Source: JANXQG01 sp963709175
GTDB taxonomy: Bacteria > Planctomycetota > Planctomycetia > Pirellulales > Thermoguttaceae
Assembly (NCBI GenBank): GCA_963709175.1
Contig: CAVPVK010000003.1
Span: forward strand, 930,001 to 994,000
Length of the DNA: 64,000 nucleotides
Reading direction: 5' to 3'
Positions 1 to 8,340 of this stretch are shown here, piece after piece; within the stretch, counting starts at the first letter, position 1; each line of letters begins with the position of its first letter. A program made the position numbers and the translations under genes. The notes beneath the pieces were generated by a model. The model was not told the DNA's origin. It did no database searches and saw nothing but the letters and a program-made list of their open reading frames with translations.

Positions 1-1
1 T

Positions 2-1153
2 GCCTCTCTCTCCCATGTCGAACTCGGCCAACGTCTTACCGCCGAGGTCCTTGCGCCGATGAAGTCGGCCTTCGTCGGCAAGGACGAGATCATCGACCTG
101 CTGGGCGTTTCGCTCGTCGCGGGCGAGCACCTGTTCCTGCTTGGGCCGCCCGGCACCGCCAAGAGCGCCTTGGTCCAGGACCTCGCGCGGCGCATTCATG
201 GCCGTGTCTTCGATTATCTCTTGACCCGCTTTACCGAGCCCAGCGAACTGTTCGGGCCGTTCGACATTCGCCGCCTCCGTGAGGGCGACCTGGTGACGAA
301 CACCGAGGGCATGCTGCCGGAGGCGTCGCTGGTTTTCCTTGACGAGTTGCTTAACGCCAACAGCGCGATCCTCAATAGCCTTCTGATGGTGCTCAACGAG
401 CGAGTCTTCCGCCGCGGCCGCGAGACCCGCGCGCTGCCGCTGTTGATGGTCGTCTCGGCCAGCAACCGACTGCCGGAAGACGACGCCCTGGGGGCCCTCT
501 TCGACCGCTTCCTGCTTCGCGTGCCCTGCGACAACGTGGCCCCCGAGCGGCTGAGCGAAGTGCTCGAAGCCGGCTGGAAGCTCGACCTGCCGCGCAGTGA
601 AAACGCGGCGCCGCTGGATATTGAAGACATCCGCCGCCTAAACCGCATGCTTGCCGACGTTGATCTGGCCGGCGTGCGGCAACCGTACGTCGAACTAGTC
701 CACCGCCTGCGCCACGCCGGCATTCCCATCTCCGACCGCCGTGCCGTTCGCCTCCAGCGATTGATGGCCGCCAGCGCCCTGCTCTGCGGACGACTGTGCG
801 TCAATGCGACCGACTTGTGGGTCCTTCGCTACATCTGGGACACGGAGGAGCAGCAGGAGGTGCTGGCTTCGCTCGTCGACGACGCTATCAACCGCAGCGG
901 GGCCGGCCGCGACCAGAGCCATCCCCGTGCCCAAGGGGCCGACGCCCCCAACCCGGAATCTCTGGCCCGCGACTTGCAGCGGATCGCCGAGCGGGCAGCG
1001 GCGGCCGATCTGGCGGCTACGGAAAAATCCTATCTCAAGGACCGCCTGGGACTGTTGGCCGCCCGCTGCCAGTGGGTCAAGGACGCCCAACAGCGGGAGT
1101 TTTTGCAGAAACAGGTCGATGCTCTTTGGAAACCGTTGGGAGCCGCCACGTGA
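2..1153 (+). CDS. MoxR/RavA-family AAA+ ATPase, 5' end outside window
   Basis: The reading frame is open to the left edge, so the gene probably starts upstream; the first visible ATG is at 59, but the codons before it already look like the N-terminal helix of MoxR proteins. Counting from that ATG, Walker A GPPGTAKS is at residues 29-36, Walker B LVFLDE at 91-96, and the sensor-like SASN follows near 132. The conserved TRFTEPSELFGP stretch at 56-67 places it in the RavA branch of MoxR ATPases, which act as hexameric remodelling chaperones together with vWA-domain partners. It overlaps the next gene by 4 bases (GTGA), so translation is coupled. Its partners downstream are a small W-rich protein, a vWA/propeller protein and a solenoid/propeller protein, as in MoxR-vWA-beta-propeller ternary systems. 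Family assignment is firm; the biological role is inferred. Confidence 0.9.
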   Translation, partial: ASLSHVELGQRLTAEVLAPMKSAFVGKDEIIDLLGVSLVAGEHLFLLGPPGTAKSALVQDLARRIHGRVFDYLLTRFTEPSELFGPFDIRRLREGDLVTNTEGMLPEASLVFLDELLNANSAILNSLLMVLNERVFRRGRETRALPLLMVVSASNRLPEDDALGALFDRFLLRVPCDNVAPERLSEVLEAGWKLDLPRSENAAPLDIEDIRRLNRMLADVDLAGVRQPYVELVHRLRHAGIPISDRRAVRLQRLMAASALLCGRLCVNATDLWVLRYIWDTEEQQEVLASLVDDAINRSGAGRDQSHPRAQGADAPNPESLARDLQRIAERAAAADLAATEKSYLKDRLGLLAARCQWVKDAQQREFLQKQVDALWKPLGAAT

Positions 1154-1872
1154 ACGCGCACGCCTGGGCCATGCGACTCGATCGCGCCGACGCGGAGGCT
1201 GCCGCACGCTTGCGCCAGGTTTCGGACATCGAGGTCTGCGAAGGACCGGATGCCGTCTGGCTCCGCGGGCCGGATGCCGATGAGGTCTTGCAGCGACGAC
1301 TGGCTGCGGTGCCGCGCGCCGTGCGGTTTACCGTCCTTCCGGACGGGCAATTGTTGCCCTTCGCCGCGCGGGTGCCCCGGGGATGGCTGCCGGAAGGGCC
1401 TTGGTTGGCTCTGTCGCGCTGGATGGCACTTGCTATGCCGCCCGGCCGGTTCGCCGGTCGTTGCCAGGCGCGGGTGCCGTTGGTGCTGGTGCGGTCCGCC
1501 CATGAAGAAGAGACTTCGCTCCTATTAACGAGCTGGCGGGCGTGGAGCAGCTATGCGGTCGAGGCCCCGCAAGTCCGGCTGGACCGCTGGCGTTTTGCCG
1601 TCTCGGCCGACGGCCGCGCGGCGATTCACGGACGCCCTTTGCCGCCGCTGCCGGGGCAGCATTGGGTGGAGCGCGACGGTGTTGCCGTGCCGGCCGGTTG
1701 GAATTGGAGGCCAGCGGTCGAGCCGGCCATTGTACGGAACCTCTTGGGTCTCGCTGCGGGCGACATCGCATTATGGCATGAGGACGGCAGATGGGAGCAG
1801 ATCGAGGGCGATGCGTTTGTGCGGGCGACAAGGGCGGCGGTGAGGGAGACGGAGAAGAACTTCAGGCTGTAG
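1150..1872 (+). CDS. bpX-type accessory protein of a MoxR ternary system (240 aa)
   Basis: The GTG start at 1150 overlaps the TGA of the ATPase gene (GTGA), and no better start lies in frame; the frame is open further upstream only as a shadow. The product has no signal peptide or membrane segment. It is rich in Trp and Pro, with a PGQHWVERDGVAVPAGWNW block near residues 175-193 and a C-terminal FVRATRAAVRET helix. I do not recognise an enzyme. The composition and its fixed position between a MoxR ATPase and a vWA/propeller gene match the small bpX2-like component of MoxR-vWA-beta-propeller ternary systems; that name is from memory of the family, not from a search. Likely a scaffold or adaptor for the ATPase. 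The stop codon touches a dispersed repeat of the GTAGGGTGRGAC type. Confidence 0.65.
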   Translation: MNAHAWAMRLDRADAEAAARLRQVSDIEVCEGPDAVWLRGPDADEVLQRRLAAVPRAVRFTVLPDGQLLPFAARVPRGWLPEGPWLALSRWMALAMPPGRFAGRCQARVPLVLVRSAHEEETSLLLTSWRAWSSYAVEAPQVRLDRWRFAVSADGRAAIHGRPLPPLPGQHWVERDGVAVPAGWNWRPAVEPAIVRNLLGLAAGDIALWHEDGRWEQIEGDAFVRATRAAVRETEKNFRL

Positions 1873-1942
1873 GGTGAGACAAGCTCGCCGGGCCACCCGC
1901 CTGCGGGTCGACGAGTGCAGGTAAACCGTACAGTCCACTGTT

Positions 1943-4673
1943 ATGGTAGAAATCGACGACTACGTGCCGGCGCGGCGCTACCTTGCCCCCCGCACCACCT
2001 CGCTTTGGCGATGGGATACGGCGGCCGAAGCCGTCGTCTGGACCGACGGCGGCACTATCGTCTTCCGCCAGGAGCTGCTGCCGGTGCTCTCGCGGCTGGC
2101 ATCGCGGGGGCTGCCGACGATGAACGCCTTGGTCTGGCTGCTGGCAGCCTGCCGTGAGTCCTGGCCGGAAATGGCCAACAGCCTCGTCTCCCAGGCGGGT
2201 ATGCTGGCCAGCGTCGATCGTTGTGACCTGCCTGACTGGTTGCCGCAACTCATAGTCCAGCTCGACGCCGTGCATTATCTTCCAGCCGATCTGCGAACGC
2301 TGCCGGCGGGCAAGGCCGAATTGGCGGCGATGGTTTTCGAGGAATCTCGACCCGAAGTCCGGGCGGAAAATGCCCGGCGAATCGTCCGCGTGCTGAGCGA
2401 GTATCCCGAGCCGGGGTTGGTGGCGTCGCAGCCCGGCCGCCAGAACCGCTTCCGCGAGGTCCTGGCCGAGTTGCGGCTATTGCATGAAGGTCTGGCGAAG
2501 TTCGACGCTGAGTCCTTCGTTTTGCGGTTTCGGACGGGCTTAGAGCAAGCGGTCGAGCCGGCCGACGTCGATCTGGAACCGGCCGAGCGGGCGAGGCAAT
2601 TGATCGACCGCCTGCAGGACGACGATGAGCTCGGCGGGTTGGCTCGCATCGCCCGGCACATGCTGGCAGCGATCCATCTGCCGCGGGCGATTTCCGACCG
2701 CGAGGATCTTCCCGTGGGCGGGGTATCCGACATCAGCAACCGCGGGCCGCTGGATCGCCTCTTGGCAAGCGAGTTGGCCCACGACGATCTCACTTTGGCA
2801 GTGCGGATCGCCATGAACGAGGCCCTGTACCTCCGCCGCGAGACGCCGCCTAGCAATCCGCCCAAGCATCGCGCCGTGTTGTTGGATTCGGGCGTGCGGC
2901 TGTGGGGTGTGCCAAGGGTCTTTGCCACCGCCGTAGGCATGGCCTTGGCGGCAGGCGCCCCGCGGAACGTGCGGACTGACGTCTTCCGCGCGTCGGGCGA
3001 GAAAGCAGTCCCCGTATCATTGGCGGACCGAGTGGGCGTGGTTGCCCACATGGAAACGCTCGAGCCCGACGCCCACCCGGGCCTGAGCCTGGCTCCCTTT
3101 GCCGCGGCGGCCGCGGCGGAGACGGGCCTCTTGGATGCGGTGATCGTGACGGGCGAAGACACGGCCGCCGATCATGAGTTCCAGCGGTCGCTTGCTACTT
3201 TGGACCTGCCGTCGGTGTTGTTGGCGACGGTCAGCCGCCAGGGCCGTTTCCGCCTCGTGCAGCAAGGCCGGCGGGGAAGCAAGCTCTTGCGAGAGGCAAT
3301 GCTCGATCTCGAAAAACTGCTCTCGCGGCCCGCCCGTCGCCGTGCCCCGTTGATCGATGCGTCGCTGGCCGCGGGGCTGCCCGCCATTCTTGCCGTCCGG
3401 CCGTTTCCCCTCCTGCTCTCGCACCAGCCGTTCAGCTTTGCCCAGGCCTGGAAAGCCCCGCCGGGCGGAGTGCTTTCCATCTCCAAGGACCGTTGCCTGT
3501 ACCATTGGCAGGCCTCCAACCGCGGAGCCCGGCTCGTGAGCGACCGGGTGCCTGCCGGGGCGCTTCACTGGACCCACCGCGCGACGGAAAATGGTGTCGA
3601 GCCTGGCCGTGGTGGGCATGTTGCAACAGGGAGCCCTCTGGCAGCTCCGCGTCAATTCCACGACGGACCGCTGCGAGATCATTGCCCTCGATCTCCAGGA
3701 CGGCAAGCCGCGTGGAGTTTTCGGGCACGGCTCGGTGATCTTTGTCGTCTATCCAGATCGAGTCGATGGGTTCGAGACTACCGGCGGCGCGAGGATCACC
3801 TCGGTTCCGTTGCCGCCGGCCATTTCCTGGAGACAAGACCGCTTCTTTTACCAATCCTTCCCGGCGAGATGGTTCGCCATTGAACATGATGGAATCGCCA
3901 CGGTCTTCCAACCCTTGGCGTGTTCCCAGCCCGAAAGCGTCCTGTCGTTTGTCGACGTATCCGGCGTGGAAGGACCGATCGGCATCCTCAGCGACGGCAG
4001 TCTCTTTCACTTGGGCGACGACCGGCAGCGCATCCCAGTGAACCACGGGCTCGGTGATCGGGTGCAGTTGGCGGCCGTCTCACCGTGGGACGACAAGATC
4101 GTGCTCTCCGACGTCACTGGCAAGAATCTCCGGGAAGTTTGGCTGCGTGATCGCCGCGTCGTGCGGGTCTACGACTTGAAACATTGGCGTGAGTATACTC
4201 ACACCGATACGGGCAAGGTTGTTCCGCAGGCGGTGCGAAACCGTTTCTCCAAGATATTCGTCGATGCGCAGGGGCGGTTGGGGCTGATTTCTCGCAGGTC
4301 GGAGTCGATAATCTCCCTGGCCGCCAATCACCAGGTTATCATGCAAAGCCGCCGGGCCGAATCGCCCGACAAGCGCGTCGTTATCGCGTTTCATCCTACG
4401 CCCGCGCCGCAAGGCGCCGGTTATTCACTGCAAGTTGCCCGCTGGAAAGATGGCAGCCTGGCCTGGCTCGATTCCCGCGGCATGCTGCACCTGAAAAGCT
4501 CCGATCAATCGCTGCCGGAAATGACGCTCGTGCTACGCGACGGGGCCTTGGCGGGCTGGACCTCCGAGGGCTGGACTTTCGGCATGGATTACTTCACGGG
4601 CGAAACGGAAGCCGGCGGCGAAGAATATGCGTACCACAACATTCTCGAAGGCTTCGTGGCGGCCCTGCAATGA
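1943..4673 (+). CDS. degenerate vWA plus beta-propeller protein of the MoxR ternary system, split by a frameshift
   Basis: Two frames together make one protein of about 909 residues: the first runs from ATG 1943 and stays convincing to about 3585, the second continues to the TGA at 4671-4673. The first frame carries on to 3883 but its tail is Arg/Pro-rich shadow translation. Dropping one A from the AAAA run at 3588-3591 joins them. Residues about 300-450 look like a vWA/Rossmann domain with LLDSGVRLWG where a MIDAS DxSxS would be, so metal binding is doubtful. From about residue 515 (GGVLSISKDRCLYHWQ) the sequence has repeated blades typical of a beta-propeller and continues to the end. It ends with an ATGA overlap to the next gene. 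Alternatives are a true split into two proteins (ATG at 3591) or programmed frameshifting; an indel error is simplest. Confidence 0.7.
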
Positions 4674-7525
4674 TTACGCTTCCCCTGCAAATTCGCTATG
4701 ACGAAAAGGTTCTACGGCAGCCCGCTGCCTGGTTGATTCCCGGTAGCGAGCCGCAAATCTGGCTTGACGAGATCGTGGCCTGGGGAGTGCCGTTGGAAGC
4801 CGCCGCATTGCATCCAATTCCTCGCTCGGCGGCCGATTTAACCCCTCAGGGCGTGCTCGTGGTGTTGCCGGAAGGGCTTAAGCCGCGGACGACGCACCGC
4901 AGCCAGGCCTATGCGGCGCTCGTAGTTCCACCCTCAGGCGGTAACGGACCCACAAGGCCGCCTAAAGGCGGAGGTACGAGCGTATACCTGCCTGTGGAAG
5001 CCTGCTTTGACCCTGCGGCGACCGACGCTGAAGTGGCCGCACTGGCCGCCGCCGAGGTCGACTGTATTCTCCACCCAACCGTGGGCATGATTCGCCTGGA
5101 AGCCGCCGATCGGCGGCGCGTCGTCGATTTCCTGTCCCGGCCGCCCGAGCGCGCCGCGGCCTGGGACACCGCTGACGCGGGCCAGCGTATCTGTTCGCGA
5201 CTGACGGCCATCATGCCCGCGGAACCGCTTTCCCTGGATGAAGTGCTCGACGAGGGCCGCGACGACATCGGCCGCGAGGAGCCAACGCTGGACGAGCTGC
5301 CGCCTGAGCCGGGCGAGCCGACGCCGGGCATGTTGCACCAATTGGGTCGCGGGCTTCAACGGCGGCTGGCGCGGATGATCCAGAAACTCACTGAGGCTGG
5401 CGGTAAAGGCAAGCCGCCCGGCGAAACCGCGCGGGGCCGCCCCGCTGGCAAAGGTGCCGGCAAGCCCGGCATGTTCTCGAAGCTGGCCAATTGGGCGCGG
5501 CAGAAGGCGTCTGGCATCGATGAATCGCTTCGCAAGGACCGCCATCGCGAACTGCACCGGCTGATGCACTTGTTGCAGAACGACCCTGACCGCGGCCTCC
5601 GTTTCGCGCTGCCCTGCGGCGAGGGCAAGCATCGAGGCATCGCCCGGCCGGCCAGCTCGCTGCCCAAACACAACGTGAACTTTGATCTCCGCCGTCTCGG
5701 CGGTGGCGGCGCCGGCGATCCGTGGTTGCTGCCCGGCGACCTCTATACCCAATTGCGGACCAAATACATGGAACTGGCCGGACGGGAAATGCGGCTAGGC
5801 CGCTACCGCCGCGCGGCCTATATCTACGCGCACCTGCTGGGGGATTTCAACAGCGCTGCCGGGGCGCTTGTGGCCGGCAAACATTGGCGCGAGGCGGCCG
5901 TGCTCTATCGCGATCGGCTGAATCGGCTCGACGCGGCCGCCGGCTGCCTGGAGAAGGGCGGCCTGTGGGCCGAGGCCATCGAGTTGTACGAACGAATGGC
6001 GAACTTCGAAAAGATGGGCGATCTCTACGCCCAAATCGATCAGCCGGAAGAAGCCGCAAGAGCCTGGCGGCGAGCGGTCGATAAGCGCCTGGGCACAAAC
6101 GACAGCGTCGCGGCAGCCGAACTGCTGGAGACCAAGCTCAAGGCCCCCGATGAGGCGTTGGAAGTGCTTGCGGCCGCTTGGCCCGACTCTTCGCAAGCCG
6201 GCCGCTGCCTGGCCGCGGAGTTCGCCCTGCTGGGCCGGCTGGGCCGGCACGAAGCGGCTCAGCGCCGCGTGGCCCAGATTCGCCGCCAGCAGTTGAGCGA
6301 AGCGGTCCGCGCGCGGGCGATCGACGTGCTGGTGCTGAACTCCGCTCAGTATCCGCACGAGGCGGTTCGCCACGCGGCTGCCGATGTTACCCGCGAGATT
6401 GCCGCGCGGCATCTCCGCGACGCGAGCGGACCGGAGTTGGACCACCTGCTGGAGGCCCTGCGGCGGCTCGTGCCTGCCGATCGTCTGCTGGAGCGGGATA
6501 CGTCGCGATATTTTCGCGTTCGCACGCAGCCGCCACGGCCGACGGCGGGTTCAGCTCGGAAGACAGTGCCGCAGCCCCAAAACACGGCGGAATTGACGCG
6601 GCTAAATTCGTTCGAGTTGCCTGGCAACTTGACATGGCAATGCGCCATTTCCTGCGGCGATCGCTTTTACGCCGTTACACGCGGAGGACACCGTCTTCGC
6701 ATCGCCTGCGGTTCGTGGGACGGTTCGTCATCGTGGAACAGTTGGCGAGGCATCGAAGAAACAGTACCGATTCTCTTGGCCTGCGATCCACGTGGACAGA
6801 CCGTAATCCTGCACGCCTGCGGCCGTCCGCCACTGGCGATGATCACATTTTCGGCATCGCAAAATATTCCCACCGAATTCCAGGTCGGCACGCCCGAGTG
6901 GATGCCGGACGGCGCCGTGGGAATCCAGTTGCCCGGCAACGGGTTCAAGCACGTGCTGGTGAAAACGGAAGACGGCATGGCTTTGCAGACCCGCGATGCG
7001 GAGGGACGCCCGCTCAGGTCCCAACTGTTAGCCTTCCAATCGCTTTGGCCGGACCGAGACATTTCTCACCTGCCCGTTGTGCCGGTTCCCATGTGCCGCC
7101 GCGGCAAGGGCATATACGTGGGGATCGGCAATCGACTAGTACTGGTTGCCGGAGGAAAGACACCACAGATTCTCAACGTGCCGGGCATCGTCAGAGGATT
7201 GTGCGGCTCGACGCCGAATTCTGTCGAGCGGATCGTGGCGACATTGGAGGAAGGGGCTCTCCTTATCTGGGAAGGCGGCCAGACGATGGCTCGTTTTGCT
7301 GGACTGAATCATCCAGTTGCCACGTTTACGGCCAGCGGGTGGATCGTGCTGGCCTCGGGCGAGGAAGTGCAAGTTTTCAAAACGGAAGGCCGCAAGATCG
7401 AACTTGTTGCTCGGCAAGCGCGAAGCGTACAACCCGTTGCCGTGCTGCCCACCGCGCATCCGGACCGATTTGCCGTCGTTGGCCAGGACGGCACTGTCGA
7501 GATATATCAGATGTCGCGGCGCTGA
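4670..7525 (+). CDS. bpX-type protein: N-terminal domain, TPR/IFT-like solenoid and C-terminal beta-propeller (951 aa)
   Basis: Translation is coupled to the vWA/propeller gene by ATGA. Residues 1-170 form a globular domain (LPLQIRYDEKVLRQPAAWL at the N-terminus) like those called bpX6 in MoxR-vWA-propeller systems (family name from memory). Residues about 200-300 are a Gly/Lys/Pro-rich linker. Residues about 360-510 are an alpha-solenoid with units such as GLWAEAIELYERMANFEKMGDLY, very like the TPR-type repeats following WD40 propellers in intraflagellar-transport and coat proteins. From about 640 to the end there are propeller-like blades ending in VVGQDGTVEIYQ. No catalytic motif was seen, so it is probably the scaffold or sensor of the complex. 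A 66-base palindromic element is inserted in frame near residues 83-105. No gene follows in the same direction for 311 bases. Confidence 0.7.
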   Translation: MITLPLQIRYDEKVLRQPAAWLIPGSEPQIWLDEIVAWGVPLEAAALHPIPRSAADLTPQGVLVVLPEGLKPRTTHRSQAYAALVVPPSGGNGPTRPPKGGGTSVYLPVEACFDPAATDAEVAALAAAEVDCILHPTVGMIRLEAADRRRVVDFLSRPPERAAAWDTADAGQRICSRLTAIMPAEPLSLDEVLDEGRDDIGREEPTLDELPPEPGEPTPGMLHQLGRGLQRRLARMIQKLTEAGGKGKPPGETARGRPAGKGAGKPGMFSKLANWARQKASGIDESLRKDRHRELHRLMHLLQNDPDRGLRFALPCGEGKHRGIARPASSLPKHNVNFDLRRLGGGGAGDPWLLPGDLYTQLRTKYMELAGREMRLGRYRRAAYIYAHLLGDFNSAAGALVAGKHWREAAVLYRDRLNRLDAAAGCLEKGGLWAEAIELYERMANFEKMGDLYAQIDQPEEAARAWRRAVDKRLGTNDSVAAAELLETKLKAPDEALEVLAAAWPDSSQAGRCLAAEFALLGRLGRHEAAQRRVAQIRRQQLSEAVRARAIDVLVLNSAQYPHEAVRHAAADVTREIAARHLRDASGPELDHLLEALRRLVPADRLLERDTSRYFRVRTQPPRPTAGSARKTVPQPQNTAELTRLNSFELPGNLTWQCAISCGDRFYAVTRGGHRLRIACGSWDGSSSWNSWRGIEETVPILLACDPRGQTVILHACGRPPLAMITFSASQNIPTEFQVGTPEWMPDGAVGIQLPGNGFKHVLVKTEDGMALQTRDAEGRPLRSQLLAFQSLWPDRDISHLPVVPVPMCRRGKGIYVGIGNRLVLVAGGKTPQILNVPGIVRGLCGSTPNSVERIVATLEEGALLIWEGGQTMARFAGLNHPVATFTASGWIVLASGEEVQVFKTEGRKIELVARQARSVQPVAVLPTAHPDRFAVVGQDGTVEIYQMSRR
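4917..4982. repeat. imperfect palindrome inserted in frame inside a coding region
   Basis: The left arm begins CGCTCGTAGTTCC and the right arm ends GAGGTACGAGCG; the inner arms are CAGGCGG and CCGCCT. Over 25 bases about 20 pair. It adds 22 codons (PPSGGNGPTRPPKGGG-type residues) to the 951-aa protein without breaking the frame, and these residues do not look like the flanking domain. It behaves like a REP/MITE-type insertion tolerated in a loop. Confidence 0.6.
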
Positions 7526-7551
7526 GCGTTCGAAGACGACCCCACCTCGCT

Positions 7552-7708
7552 TACGGTTTGTCGATTTACTAGCCGCGGAACGTTGATATGCAATAGCCGG
7601 CGTGAGCCCCTGGAGCGGATTGAAATTGGCACCGTAGTCGCGAATCGCCGCCACCTGTTCCCGCTTCAGGGTGTCGCTGCTCCGCGGCTAATTAAATCGA
7701 CAGGCCGC
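7552..7708. repeat. short element bounded by inverted repeats in the 7526-7836 gap
   Basis: The left arm TGTCGATTTACTAGCCGCGG (7559-7578) is matched in inverted orientation by CCGCGGCTAATTAAATCGAC (7682-7701), with about 100 bases between. A further relative, GCGGCTATTCAAATCGAC, lies at 23664-23681, so this is a dispersed family. On the minus strand the interior reads as a short open peptide (VAAIRDYGANFNPLQG) that runs out of one arm, possibly a decayed coding fragment. No other feature was seen in this gap apart from the SD of the next gene. Confidence 0.6.
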
Positions 7709-7836
7709 ACGCGATGTGGGGCCCGTCAACCTCATTCTCTTGCTGAACTTTCCAAAAATCGCTCTGTTCCCTTTGTCGCAAAGTTTCGTAGGATCTCAAC
7801 CCTTGATACCCAAGGGGACCACGGAGAACTGCGAAG

Positions 7837-8325
7837 ATGCCCAGCCAACCATTCAAGACCGTCGTATTCGTCTGTAGCGGCAATTTCTACCGCTCACGTT
7901 TTTCCGAATATCTGTTCAATGCACTGGCCAAGAAGAGGGGCCTCGCGTGGCGGGCGATCTCCCGAGGCCTGAAAACCTGGACCGTGGCCGACCACGAGGG
8001 ACCCATCTCCGACCTGGCCGTCTATCGCCTGATCGCCCTGGGCGTTCCCTTCGACAAGGAGCGGTTTCCCATCCAGCTTGCCGAGGCCGACCTGCAAGCG
8101 GCCGAACTCGTCGTGGCCCTGAAGAAAGCCGAACACCACGCGATGATGGTCGATCAGTTTCCCGCATGGGCGGAACGCGTCGAGTATTGGCACATCGACG
8201 ACCTCGACTGCGCCAGCGCCGACGTTTCGCTGCCGCTGTGCGAGACGTGCGTCGAATTTCTCGTCGATACGCTCCTGGCCGAGCAAGAGCGGCAGCACTC
8301 GCCGGAGTTGCTCCGCGCGGGGTGA
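7837..8325 (+). CDS. low-molecular-weight protein tyrosine phosphatase family protein
   Basis: The 162-aa product has the P-loop signature near its N-terminus: VCSGNFYRS with Cys13 and Arg19 (C-x5-R-S), following a hydrophobic strand, as in LMW phosphatases and arsenate reductase-like enzymes. The usual second cysteine of the loop (CxGNxCRS) is a tyrosine at position 18. An acidic HIDDLD segment near residues 125-130 could carry the general acid. The product would dephosphorylate tyrosine residues or small phospho-compounds in the cytoplasm. ATG 7837 is chosen because GGAG lies 10 bases upstream. It stands alone, ending 15 bases from the convergent oxidoreductase gene. Fold assignment is good; substrate is unknown. 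Confidence 0.85.
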   Translation: MPSQPFKTVVFVCSGNFYRSRFSEYLFNALAKKRGLAWRAISRGLKTWTVADHEGPISDLAVYRLIALGVPFDKERFPIQLAEADLQAAELVVALKKAEHHAMMVDQFPAWAERVEYWHIDDLDCASADVSLPLCETCVEFLVDTLLAEQERQHSPELLRAG

Positions 8326-8340
8326 TCTCCGCCTGCCTGA

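Noticed and set aside
6178..7572. 464-aa open frame overlapping the propeller protein gene
   Set aside because: It is an Arg/Pro/Ser-rich shadow in another frame; the in-frame propeller gene has clear domains and coupled translation.
7136..7654. 170-aa minus-strand frame across the end of the propeller gene
   Set aside because: Only the part inside the repeat looks protein-like (VAAIRDYGANFNPLQG); the rest is shadow of the plus-strand gene.
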